A stretch of DNA of 21,035 nt from an uncultured Hungatella sp. (lineage in GTDB: Bacteria; Bacillota; Clostridia; Lachnospirales; Lachnospiraceae), in contig CAJTUV010000045.1 of NCBI GenBank assembly GCA_910579515.1, positions 1-21,035 of the forward strand. Reading direction: 5' to 3'. Below the pieces are notes generated by a model, which was not told where the DNA came from, made no database searches, and was given only the letters and a program-made list of their open reading frames with translations. How positions within the stretch are numbered: position 1 is the first letter of the stretch; each line of letters begins with the position of its first letter. Of this stretch, positions 7,803 through 14,333 are shown in pieces. Position numbers and translations under genes: made by a program.

Positions 7803-8440
7803 CTACCTTCTCCTCCCTCTTCCTCTGCCTTTTTTAGTCTTACGTTCTATTTCCTTCTCTTTTTTCTCATCATCTTCTGCCTTTTTCTGGATAGCCGCTA
7901 TGGTAAAAGCTTTTTCCCGCTCATCCATTTCAAGAAATACAGATGGCAGGATATGTAATTTCAGAAGGGCATAGTAAGCAAAATTCGCCTCCCAATCCCC
8001 TTCTTCAATTAGTTTTTTGCTTCTTCCACCCTCTCTTCAAAGGATACATTAAAACCCTGGAATTTCTGTACAAAAGCGGCCAAATCATTGTACTCCCCAG
8101 GGTCATCAACCATAGCCAGCAATAAATCCTCAGGCTCTTTTACACCATAGGAATCCTGTAATTCTGCGTTTAACAAATCCGGCATGACCACGGAAGCGGC
8201 GATCATCTTCTTGATGTACTGGCCGGTATTAAGCCTTGGCCTGTACAGGTTCGGTTTTCCCTTGACCTGGACTTCTGTTGTGCATTCATCTCTGAGTTTT
8301 TCATCCTCTTTTGTCGTGATGTGTTTAAACTCCCACTTTAAGGCCTCACCGTTTTCGTCACATAAAGACTTTGTAGCGGCATACATCTCATTCTTCTTTA
8401 CTACTTTGTTGGCCTTCATAAATCTGCTGAATTTTGACAT
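7803..8440 (-). CDS. Tail assembly chaperone fusion by -1 frameshift (G-T type)
   Basis: Reading the XkdN-like gene from 8440 and slipping back one base at the A AAA AAC heptamer (8018 to 8012) continues into a second open frame. The downstream segment adds 69 residues (CTA at 8012 to the TAG at 7805-7803), giving about 212. The added part starts LIEEGDWEANFAYYALLKLH and has MDEREKAFTIAAIQKKAEDD, then a very basic tail KTKKGRGRGRRR. The second frame has no plausible start of its own near the junction. Its sequence is that of the known second part of Gram-positive tail chaperones. By analogy with lambda gpG/gpGT, the long form binds the tape measure and recruits tube subunits. The frameshift is inferred from sequence, not measured. 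Confidence 0.85.
7963..8018 (-). promoter_or_regulatory. Programmed -1 frameshift element (slippery heptamer plus stem)
   Basis: On the minus strand the zero-frame codons GCA AAA AAC TAA contain the canonical slippery heptamer A AAA AAC (8018-8012), just before the stop. After a 7-nt spacer (8011-8005), the arm AGAAGGG (8004-7998) can pair perfectly with CCCTTCT (7969-7963) across a 28-nt loop. Spacing of 5-9 nt is the optimum for frameshift stimulators. The stem is modest (7 bp), so the heptamer may do most of the work. Confidence 0.8.
8009..8440 (-). CDS. xkdN: XkdN-like tail assembly chaperone (short, zero-frame form)
   Basis: The 143-residue protein begins MSKFSRFMKANKVVKKNEMYAATKSL and continues LKWEFKHITTKEDEKLRDEC, PRLNTGQYIKKMIAASVVMPDLLNAELQDSYGV and FNVSFEERVEEAKN. 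This matches the XkdN/YqbN family, the zero-frame (gpG-like) chaperone that coats the tape measure during tail assembly. It starts at ATG 8440 with AAGGAG 10 nt before. It follows the tube gene across a terminator hairpin, and its stop lies within a -1 slippery site, so a second longer product is expected. Family length is normal. Its place between the tube and tape-measure genes agrees with the call. Confidence 0.92.
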   Translation of the reverse strand: MSKFSRFMKANKVVKKNEMYAATKSLCDENGEALKWEFKHITTKEDEKLRDECTTEVQVKGKPNLYRPRLNTGQYIKKMIAASVVMPDLLNAELQDSYGVKEPEDLLLAMVDDPGEYNDLAAFVQKFQGFNVSFEERVEEAKN

Positions 8441-8471
8441 TGTTATAATTCTCCTTTTTTACGTTTATAGT

Positions 8472-8505
8472 ATAAAAAGAACGCCCCTCGTTTGAAGGAC
8501 GCTCT
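8472..8505 (-). terminator. Intrinsic terminator hairpin between tail tube and chaperone genes
   Basis: Minus strand: a 12-bp arm AGAGCGTCCTTC, loop AAAC, then the complementary arm GAGGGGCGTTCT followed by TTTTTATA. Some pairs are G-U. The tract right after the stem, the small loop and the place 7 bases past the tube stop all fit a rho-independent terminator. It is probably leaky because the tail operon continues. Confidence 0.75.
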
Positions 8506-8512
8506 GATTGCT

Positions 8513-8995
8513 TTAATTTGTTATTGCACCTTCCAAATCCTTAAATTTCTCAGGCAGATCCCAGCTTTCAAAGGTCCCTGAAAGCTCCTCTTCCAAAATT
8601 TCCTCGCCTGACTGAAATTTAGCCAGGGTAAAAGTATCACACAGGCATCCTCTGTGAATGATTGTCTGTCTTCCTGCCGCGCTCTGGCTGTCTTCGTTGC
8701 TTACCTGGATTTCAAAGTATGGCATGATCCCTGTTTTCTGATAAGTGTCCGCCATCTGCCGGAAATAAGACTGGTTATAATGGGCTGTGCCGCTCCATGT
8801 CCCTTTGCCGCCAGCAGCTTTATGCCCCATCCCCACTCTTCCAAGGATAGGCACGTCTGTAACATTAACCTCCCATTTGCTTTCAAAATCAGTCATGTGC
8901 ATAAAATTGTAGCGCCGTCCCTCGATTGTGATATAACACTCCGCAAGGCCTCCATAGACGGCGTCATTTGCAATCATTGTCGTATTATTTTCCAT
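8513..8995 (-). CDS. xkdM: Tail tube protein (XkdM-like)
   Basis: The 160-residue protein reads MENNTTMIANDAVYGGLAEC, then GRRYNFMHMTDFESKWEVNVTDVPILGRVGMGHKAAGGKGTWSG, then YNQSYFRQMADTYQKTGIMPYFEIQV. It ends with GEEILEEELSGTFESWDLPEKFKDLEG. These are the usual features of the XkdM/YqbM tail tube family (DUF2001), which polymerises as hexameric rings inside the sheath. It starts at ATG 8995 with AGAAAGGAAG upstream and follows the sheath gene closely, as in PBSX and skin. A strong hairpin terminator follows, consistent with the tube and sheath needing more transcript than the downstream baseplate genes. Confidence 0.93.
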   Translation of the reverse strand: MENNTTMIANDAVYGGLAECYITIEGRRYNFMHMTDFESKWEVNVTDVPILGRVGMGHKAAGGKGTWSGTAHYNQSYFRQMADTYQKTGIMPYFEIQVSNEDSQSAAGRQTIIHRGCLCDTFTLAKFQSGEEILEEELSGTFESWDLPEKFKDLEGAITN

Positions 8996-9011
8996 TTAGT
9001 TTCTTCCTTTC

Positions 9012-10319
9012 TCAGCCAACTGTAACTGTCATATATAATTTTCCCATTGAATTTACAACCGTTACCGCATCGGATACCACTACAGATTTTTTCGTGTCTC
9101 CCTGTTCCACTGCCACATCAGATTCCGAAAACCCTTCTATGGCTCTGATCTTTGCCATCTGCCGGTGATGGGCAACAATGTCAGACCAGAGAGAAATCCG
9201 CCCAGCCTCATCATTTGGCACGATCCCGAGATACTTTGTATTGAACAATACCGCAATATCATTGCCTATCTGGTCTATGGTTCGGATCGTCTGATTGTCC
9301 TTAAAAATATCCCCTTGGGTATCCAAAATGGTAACCATAGTATTGATATCCTCCAGCACACGGACATCAGCGCCTACCATGTGGAAGGTAAACTTTCCTT
9401 CCCGAATAGCGGCCTTCAGCTGATTCTGTGTATAGGAGGTATCAATCATAAAACTGCCGTCATACTTCTTATTCTGATTGCTTCGATTAACCGCACAGCC
9501 AGCAGAGGCGCCCGTTACCCAGTAGACAAGGCTTGCTTCACTCCATCCTTCATCCATCACTCGGTTATTTATACTAATCGTCCCCAGATAATCTGCTTTT
9601 GCATAGTCATGAAGCACTAACTGGAACTTTACCCCCATTTCATCTCTCATCCGCTTCACAAAAGCAGCAAAAAGGGATTTTGTGGTATCGTCTGTTACAG
9701 CGACCCCCATAGTGTTAAAGGTATAAGGTTCAATCTTATCAAGATACGCCTGATAGGAAGCTCCATTGACCTCCCCGTTCTCTCCACCGGAAAGAGGCAT
9801 TCCTGCTGTCGCCTCCAATACGGCTTCTGTTTTCCATTTCACGTAATGATTATCTGTCAAATCCTCTGCGCTGGAAACGGTCTGTTCGTCCACAGTCACT
9901 GTCTCCAGCAGAGTTTTCACGTCAAACATATCTTCGTTGTCGGCATTCGCCTGGATGATAATCTTCAAGTCATTTCCGCGAATGCCAGAATAACATGCTT
10001 CAGCCAGGCTGTTTTGTGCCTTTTTGCCGCCGTTCAGCCTGTACCCATAAAAGGTCTGGGTGTTTAAAAACAAATCCCTGAGTCCCTTTAATTTATCGCT
10101 GGTGTACTCATATCCAAAAATCTCCATGCTGTTTTTCTGGAAATCTCCGTTTGTTACTTCAAAAATCTCACCAGAGACACCCCAGTCCATCTCCAGAGGC
10201 ATGGTTGCAATTCCTCTTTCTGAGAGGACTGCACTTGCAGCCGATTTCGAGATAAAATTTATGTATGCCCCTGGCAGTTCCTTGTTCTGTACTAAAAAAC
10301 TACCTCCGCCTAAACTCAT
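9012..10319 (-). CDS. xkdK: Contractile tail sheath protein (XkdK-like)
   Basis: The 435-residue protein opens MSLGGGSFLVQNKELPGAYI, the standard Gly-rich sheath N-terminus with the PGxYI motif. It continues with the GIATMPLEMDWG block and YRLNGGKKAQNSLAEACYSGIRGNDLKI. The last third has RTIDQIGNDIAVLFNTKYLGIVPNDEAGRISLWSDIVAHHR, the interlocking C-terminal arm common to sheaths. Sheath subunits assemble around the tube and shorten to drive the tube through the envelope. This marks the phage as a myovirus. The ATG overlaps the preceding TAA as TAATG. Length is in the normal family range. Confidence 0.96.
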   Translation of the reverse strand: MSLGGGSFLVQNKELPGAYINFISKSAASAVLSERGIATMPLEMDWGVSGEIFEVTNGDFQKNSMEIFGYEYTSDKLKGLRDLFLNTQTFYGYRLNGGKKAQNSLAEACYSGIRGNDLKIIIQANADNEDMFDVKTLLETVTVDEQTVSSAEDLTDNHYVKWKTEAVLEATAGMPLSGGENGEVNGASYQAYLDKIEPYTFNTMGVAVTDDTTKSLFAAFVKRMRDEMGVKFQLVLHDYAKADYLGTISINNRVMDEGWSEASLVYWVTGASAGCAVNRSNQNKKYDGSFMIDTSYTQNQLKAAIREGKFTFHMVGADVRVLEDINTMVTILDTQGDIFKDNQTIRTIDQIGNDIAVLFNTKYLGIVPNDEAGRISLWSDIVAHHRQMAKIRAIEGFSESDVAVEQGDTKKSVVVSDAVTVVNSMGKLYMTVTVG

Positions 10320-10504
10320 TATCTGACCCTGCCTTTCATATATTTTTGAATCTTCTTTTCCACGGCCTTTATTGTATAAAGCTCCTTCTCATCAAGCAAA
10401 GCCTCTAAAAGGTCCCTCCTGTCCCAAAAACGGCTGGAAGACATGAGCTGTCTCTTGGAAAACAGGGCTTCTCTGCTTTCTGCTTCATTTCTCTTTTCTT
10501 CCAT
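10319..10504 (-). CDS. XkzA/YqzN-like small tail-cluster protein
   Basis: A 61-residue protein: MEEKRNEAESREALFSKRQL, then RFWDRRDLLEALLDEKELYTIKAVEKKIQKYMKGRVR. The first part is charged and probably disordered, and the second is helical and basic. A small protein of this pattern ('F/YSKxQL ... xDRRDLLxALLxDxxxYTxxxVxKxIxxFMKGxV') sits between tail-terminator and sheath genes in many PBSX-like elements, where it is called XkzA or YqzN. Its role is unknown. AAAGGATAGG lies 7 bases before the ATG, and the stop overlaps the sheath start. The coupling to the sheath gene suggests a part in sheath or tube assembly, but this is a guess from position. Confidence 0.8.
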   Translation of the reverse strand: MEEKRNEAESREALFSKRQLMSSSRFWDRRDLLEALLDEKELYTIKAVEKKIQKYMKGRVR

Positions 10505-10511
10505 TTCGCAC

Positions 10512-10937
10512 CTATCCTTTCACATCAGTTTTTGAGGAGAGCTTTTCCATAACGGGAATCTCCTCTTCTGCGTCATAAACATACATATCGTAATTAATGA
10601 AGAAATGAAGAATGCCTTCCACTACTTCATAGTGCATTCTTGTGCCCCGTACCATCGCGCCCATTACTGTTATCTGCCTTAGACACAAAAGAAGGCGTTC
10701 CGCTATGCTGTAGCACTCCTGTTTTTTCTTTTCTGTTTCTGGAAAATACTGAATACAAAACTGATTCTTTCTCATATAGTGCTTTCCAAGAAATAACTGG
10801 CTGTCAGGATTAATGCAGGAGATAAAAAAACAAGGCTCCATTAAGCCCTGCTTTTTCTCTTCCATATGGACTTTATATCTGCTGCCAAATTCAGCCTTCA
10901 GACAAGTGGTAATGGCCGCAATTATTGAATTGATCAT
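10512..10937 (-). CDS. Tail terminator protein (DUF6838-like)
   Basis: The 141-residue protein reads MINSIIAAITTCLKAEFGSR, QGLMEPCFFISCINPDSQLFLGKHYMRKNQFCIQYFP, then MVRGTRMHYEVVEGILHFFINYDMYVY. This is the DUF6838 family, placed as the tail terminator or head-tail joining protein in Gram-positive myophages. It caps the tail tube and meets the neck proteins. The frame is open to a GTG at 10946, but the ATG at 10937 gives the usual MINSII start and has GGGAG at a better distance. It lies just after the gp10-like gene and before the XkzA-like gene. Cysteines in the CFFISC and CIQYF motifs are family features. Confidence 0.88.
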   Translation of the reverse strand: MINSIIAAITTCLKAEFGSRYKVHMEEKKQGLMEPCFFISCINPDSQLFLGKHYMRKNQFCIQYFPETEKKKQECYSIAERLLLCLRQITVMGAMVRGTRMHYEVVEGILHFFINYDMYVYDAEEEIPVMEKLSSKTDVKG

Positions 10938-11542
10938 CCCATACACTCTCCCAGAAATTTTTTTAGCTTAGCTTCCAAGACTTTTGGGGCTATTTCCTGT
11001 ATTTCCTTCATTGACGCTGTCATCATAAGCTTCCCTGGAATCCACCCTTTTTTCAGTTTTTTTCCTAATACTGGCACATATCGTCCTGGGGTCTGTCTGT
11101 GCCCATATTCTACATAAGAAGCATATTCCACTGGATTTACAATCTCTATTTTCAAAGTATCACCCAAGCGGCTAATTTTCAGCCCGTTCGCAAATTCCAA
11201 TATATCTTCATGAGCAGGCCTGCCTTTGCCGCTCTCTGCCTCTTCATGGCTCTGCGCGATCCACCCCCTGCGGAGCGTCCCGCCTTTCTTTCCAGTTGGA
11301 TTTACCTTTTCCTTATAGACGTCTCCCTTTTTATGATTTTTAGAATCCCTTTTTGCTGTTACTTCCTTTTCTATAGAGTAATCCCCAACAGGAGTCCGCT
11401 CTATGACCTTAGTCAGAAGCCTTGCAGCAAGTTCCTTTACACATGCCTCCATAAAAACGTCTGCTTCTTTTTCCTGAAGCCTGTTCAAACGCCCCTGAAA
11501 CTTCTTTAAATCAGAAGCGGAAAAGCTTCCCATTTTACCCAT
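10934..11542 (-). CDS. HK97 gp10-like neck/tail-completion protein (XkdI-like)
   Basis: The protein of about 202 residues has LKKFQGRLNRLQEKEADVFMEACVKELAARLLTKVIERTPVGDYS near its start and VNPVEYASYVEYGHRQTPGRYVP in its centre. The VEYGHRQ motif and 'R-TPVG' motif are diagnostic of the HK97 gp10-like / XkdI family, involved in joining head and tail. The ATG at 11542 overlaps the preceding TAA (TAATG), and GGAGG sits 10 bases before. A longer GTG-started reading at 11560 exists but is less likely. Lys-rich patches (KRDSKNHKKGDVYKEK, KKLKKGW) may touch DNA. The stop overlaps the next gene. Confidence 0.88.
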   Translation of the reverse strand: MGKMGSFSASDLKKFQGRLNRLQEKEADVFMEACVKELAARLLTKVIERTPVGDYSIEKEVTAKRDSKNHKKGDVYKEKVNPTGKKGGTLRRGWIAQSHEEAESGKGRPAHEDILEFANGLKISRLGDTLKIEIVNPVEYASYVEYGHRQTPGRYVPVLGKKLKKGWIPGKLMMTASMKEIQEIAPKVLEAKLKKFLGECMG

Positions 11543-11925
11543 TATGCCCAGCCCTCCCACAGCTCCAGAACAATTTCCTGATGGGTGCTGTACACAGCCG
11601 GTATGCCGCTGGCAGAATACTTTCCAGTTACACCATTTTGAGTAACCACCAGCTTGGATCCGGCCTTCACATTAATTTCAGGGGCAAGGAATAGTTTTAT
11701 AACCTGGGAAACTGCGGCGGCTGTTTCGGTCTGGGAAGCTGCGGTTAATTTTTTAAAGGACAATTTACATGGCTGGTTTTCTATCACTATGACTTCCTCT
11801 TCATCAGATAACCCTGTCTCTTCATTTTCCACATCACGAAATTCCATGATCGTACATTTCCCCTCATATGCAGCCTCCTGTGCTCGCCTGGCTGCCTTTC
11901 TTGCCGCCTCCAATGCTTTTACCAT
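11542..11925 (-). CDS. Head-closure / stopper protein (XkdH/YqbH-like)
   Basis: The 127-residue protein starts MVKALEAARKAARRAQEAAY, a basic helix, and continues YEGKCTIMEFRDVENEETGLSDEEEVIVIENQPCKLSFKKLTA. A beta-rich second half (APEINVKAGSKLVVTQNGVTGKYSASGIPAVYSTHQEIVLELWEGWA) follows. The pattern 'GKCTIxE ... QPCKLSF ... IKLFxxPEIxVKxGSKLxVTQNGxT' is that of the small head-closure proteins lying between the adaptor and gp10-like genes in Firmicute phages. It would plug the portal channel once DNA is packaged. AGGAGG stands 5 nt before the ATG. The function comes from pattern and position only. Confidence 0.78.
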   Translation of the reverse strand: MVKALEAARKAARRAQEAAYEGKCTIMEFRDVENEETGLSDEEEVIVIENQPCKLSFKKLTAASQTETAAAVSQVIKLFLAPEINVKAGSKLVVTQNGVTGKYSASGIPAVYSTHQEIVLELWEGWA

Positions 11926-12308
11926 CTCAGCCTCCTATAGCACGAAAACTCCTCCCGTCCATGCGCCAGAAGATAATTCAGAAAGTTATTAAGCCGCTGT
12001 TCATGGGTCAAGGTCCCTTCTCCTGTTGCGAATACGGTGCTGGTATCCCCTTCCTGGAGCTGTTTTATCGCAAAATCCAGATCAAGCCCTGCAATATCAT
12101 CCGGTGCAAAAGTTTTTTTGGCTGTCAGAAATTCTCCGACAGCCATATCAACCGCAGTATTCACCAGTCCGTCAGGAACAGAAGAAACATTGCAGTCATT
12201 TTTTATGGAGTTTTCAACTTTTTGGATGGAGAATGCCAGTATTGCTTCGTCTCCCTCCTTCATAGCATAACCAAATGTTTTAAGACGTTCTTCCGCCTGT
12301 TTTATCAT
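11919..12308 (-). CDS. Head-tail connector / adaptor protein (gp6/YqbG-like)
   Basis: The 129-residue protein begins MIKQAEERLKTFGYAMKEGDEAILAFSIQKVENSIKNDCNVSSVPDGL. It then reads VNTAVDMAVGEFLTAKKTFAPDDIAGLDLDFAIKQLQEGDTSTVFATG. The helical N-terminus, with 'D..IL.F.I..V...I.N..N...VP.GL' and the 'M..GE.L..KK' helix, is the signature of the head-tail adaptor family (HK97 gp6 / SPP1 gp15-like, YqbG). It forms a ring under the portal. The frame extends to a GTG at 12317, but the ATG at 12308 has AAGG at better distance and is preferred. It follows the capsid gene by 18 bases and overlaps the stopper gene, the normal order. Confidence 0.85.
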   Translation of the reverse strand: MIKQAEERLKTFGYAMKEGDEAILAFSIQKVENSIKNDCNVSSVPDGLVNTAVDMAVGEFLTAKKTFAPDDIAGLDLDFAIKQLQEGDTSTVFATGEGTLTHEQRLNNFLNYLLAHGREEFSCYRRLRW

Positions 12309-12326
12309 AAGATTCACCGCCTTAAA

Positions 12327-13439
12327 TCAGCCTCTGGAAATGATACGGGCAATCGGAATCGCCTTGTGGGGGATTGCCTTATCCTCTCCATTCGTAACCA
12401 GCGACCAGTTCTTTCCGTTCTTCATTTCCGCATTGGTAGGGCTGTTGGTGGCCTGGACTGCCTTCAAATAAGAAATTCCAGAAACTGCAACCGCATTGCG
12501 CCTTCTGGAAATCAGAGTGTCCTCGCCTCCATGAAGTTTTGCGTCCCTGACCATTTCATAAGGGACCTTTGCTCCTACCGGCTCCAGGCTGATCGCACCC
12601 TCTCCAAGGACATAGGTGGTATATTTGGTATAACCTTCCTGTGCTGTCACAGTCTCGCTTCCTGCAACCGGCTTTACCTCTTCAGCCGGCATGGAATCGT
12701 CTATAATAACAAGCCGTCCATTCCAGCTTCCCATTCCAAGGTCCCGTTCAATTCCCTCTGTGTCTGTATATTTCAGATAAGCCAGCAGCTTCAAATTTTC
12801 AAGATTCGTTGCCACAGTAGAATGACAGAGGACAAGGGTAAATTTCTGTTTATTGTCCCCACACGCCTTCTGAATTGCAGAATTTAAGGTACTCGCTCCC
12901 ATAAGCATTTCATCTGTTGTGGAAGAAGCTCCCTGGCTTGTTATGTCAAGGGTATGCCTGTCTACAAATTCGGCATTCGCTGTTTTGATAGAACCGGTCC
13001 CTGTGGTATTCATGCCAAATATTCCATCCAAAATCGCAAGAAGCACATCCTGATCCACCTCATTCCAGTAGCGCATTACCTGATTCCTTACATTTCCCAT
13101 GAAATCAACTCCTCCGGTAACGTCATAGCTAAAATCTGCCTCTGTCCATCCCATCATACGGCCGTAAGTAAAAACCCCCTGCTCATAAGTATCGGTGTTT
13201 TCCGGAGTGAGGCTGTTCACGCCGTCATAGTTTTGCGCCTCTCCTCCAATCAGTCCGAAAAATGGGATAACCGCATATACGCTGCCTGTCTGCGAATTGT
13301 TTACAAAGGTACTGCGCAGGCGTTCATCCCTCACAACTGCCCTGGACTCTCGCAGCTTATTCAGCTTCACATTTGGGATCGCAGACATATACTTTCCAAA
13401 AGCTTTTTCATTGAAACTCTTTGCATTAAATTTTGCCAT
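12327..13439 (-). CDS. Major capsid protein
   Basis: The 370-residue protein follows the scaffold gene, as expected for a major capsid protein. It has a charged N-arm (MAKFNAKSFNEKAFGKYMSA), then NSQTGSVYAVIPFFGLIGGEAQNYDG and YEQGVFTYGRMMGWTEADFSYDVTGG. An insert with MLMGASTLNSAIQKACGDNKQKFTLVLCHSTVATNLENLKLLAYLKYTDTEGIE and the GRLVIIDDSMP block is the A-domain of Firmicute HK97-fold coat proteins. The protein builds the icosahedral shell. The ATG is preceded by AGAAAGGAATCG. No cleavage site for a prohead protease can be identified, and no separate protease gene lies nearby. Confidence 0.9.
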   Translation of the reverse strand: MAKFNAKSFNEKAFGKYMSAIPNVKLNKLRESRAVVRDERLRSTFVNNSQTGSVYAVIPFFGLIGGEAQNYDGVNSLTPENTDTYEQGVFTYGRMMGWTEADFSYDVTGGVDFMGNVRNQVMRYWNEVDQDVLLAILDGIFGMNTTGTGSIKTANAEFVDRHTLDITSQGASSTTDEMLMGASTLNSAIQKACGDNKQKFTLVLCHSTVATNLENLKLLAYLKYTDTEGIERDLGMGSWNGRLVIIDDSMPAEEVKPVAGSETVTAQEGYTKYTTYVLGEGAISLEPVGAKVPYEMVRDAKLHGGEDTLISRRRNAVAVSGISYLKAVQATNSPTNAEMKNGKNWSLVTNGEDKAIPHKAIPIARIISRG

Positions 13440-13466
13440 TTTAAACGATTCCTTTCTTAAAATTTA

Positions 13467-14063
13467 TTATTCGGCATCCGGATTGTTCTCAATATAAGCT
13501 GCCAATTCTTCATAAGACATTTTGGACATATCAACTTCTGCCCCCGGCTTTTTATCCGCAGAAGCTCCAGGTTTATAGCCCCTGAAATGGTTCTTCGCCT
13601 GTTTTTCTGTAAACAGATAGGCGTCCGATTTCTGTACCGCTGTAAGCTGTTCCTCCCAGCCTGACAGTTTTCCATCTTCCCCAAGCTTCACCTTGGAAAC
13701 ATCCAGAAGCGCTTTGACTGCCTTTGTATTTTTTGCTCCTGCTGCTGTCAGAGCGGTTTCAATGGCATTGTCTAATCTCAGCTGTGCAAGTTCCGCTTTA
13801 TGGGCTTTCTCCTGTTCGGCATTCTGCTGTTTCATGTCTTCAATCTGCTTTTTCAGAGCTTCATTGTCTCCGTTTGCCGTTTTGAGATCGTCAAGCTGCT
13901 TGTCTCGGTCAGACACAGACTTTTTCAAGGTCTTATTTTCCTCGCTGACTTCATCAAACTTTGTTTTCTCAACATATCCCCCCAGCTCCTTTAAAGAAGC
14001 CTCCTCTGCTTTGGCTGCTAACTCTGCGCTAATTCCAAGAGCAATAAACTCTTCTTTCTTCAT
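13467..14063 (-). CDS. Phage GP20-type capsid scaffolding protein
   Basis: The 198-residue protein begins MKKEEFIALGISAELAAKAEEASLKELGGYV, followed by a long charged coiled coil (about 34-105, with KKSVSDRDKQLDDLKTANGD and EALKKQIEDMKQQNAEQEKA). It then has LDNAIETALTAAGAKNTKAVKALLD and the GWEEQLTAVQKSDAYLFTEK block. These are the diagnostic segments of the Phage_GP20 scaffold/minor structural family. A disordered KPGASADKKPGAEVD segment precedes a C-terminal helix (MSKMSYEELAAYIENNPDAE) that probably docks to the coat protein. Scaffold directs coat assembly and then leaves the prohead. The ATG has GAAAGGATGAG before it and lies just downstream of an intrinsic terminator. Confidence 0.93.
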   Translation of the reverse strand: MKKEEFIALGISAELAAKAEEASLKELGGYVEKTKFDEVSEENKTLKKSVSDRDKQLDDLKTANGDNEALKKQIEDMKQQNAEQEKAHKAELAQLRLDNAIETALTAAGAKNTKAVKALLDVSKVKLGEDGKLSGWEEQLTAVQKSDAYLFTEKQAKNHFRGYKPGASADKKPGAEVDMSKMSYEELAAYIENNPDAE

Positions 14064-14102
14064 CTTCGTCTCATCCTTTCATTAATTTTTATATTTCAGG
14101 GT

Positions 14103-14142
14103 ACGAAAAAAGCACCTCTGAAATTTATTTTCAAAAGTGCTT
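14103..14142 (-). terminator. Intrinsic terminator hairpin between MuF-cluster and scaffold genes
   Basis: Minus strand: AAGCACTTTTGAAA (14142-14129), loop ATAAA, then TTTCAGAGGTGCTT (14123-14110), followed by TTTTCG. The stem is 14 bp with two G-U pairs, and the U run follows at once. It starts right on the TAA stop of the 63-residue gene. It is the best terminator in the window, yet the scaffold and capsid genes follow on the same strand, so it is probably partial or has its own downstream start. Confidence 0.85.
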
Positions 14143-14332
14143 ATCCCTGAATCATCCGCCCTTCTTCGTCTGGAACCGGATTCACCATCTCATGAAACTT
14201 TTTAAACTCCTCTTTTGCCCACTCAGGCGCATCATCCTTCACATGCCATTGCCCGTCTTTCCCAAGATACTCATACCCTTCCTTTATAAATCTCTGGGGA
14301 GGCATGTCTCCGAAAAATTCTAATTTATCCAT
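14141..14332 (-). CDS. Small acidic protein downstream of MuF (unknown; possible immunity or head factor)
   Basis: A 63-residue acidic protein: MDKLEFFGDMPPQRFIKEGY, EYLGKDGQWHVKDDAPEWAK, EEFKKFHEMVNPVPDEEGR. It has no membrane segment or signal peptide. The ATG lies one base beyond the MuF stop, with AGAGG upstream, so it is translationally linked to the MuF-protease gene. Because polymorphic toxins usually have their immunity gene immediately downstream, it is a positional candidate for one. The alternative is a conserved small head-cluster gene that would occur with or without a toxin domain; the 'PPQRFIKEGYEYLGKDGQW' pattern looks to me like a recurring head-cluster protein. Neither reading is settled by the sequence. 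Confidence 0.85.
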   Translation of the reverse strand: MDKLEFFGDMPPQRFIKEGYEYLGKDGQWHVKDDAPEWAKEEFKKFHEMVNPVPDEEGRMIQG

Positions 14333-14333
14333 A

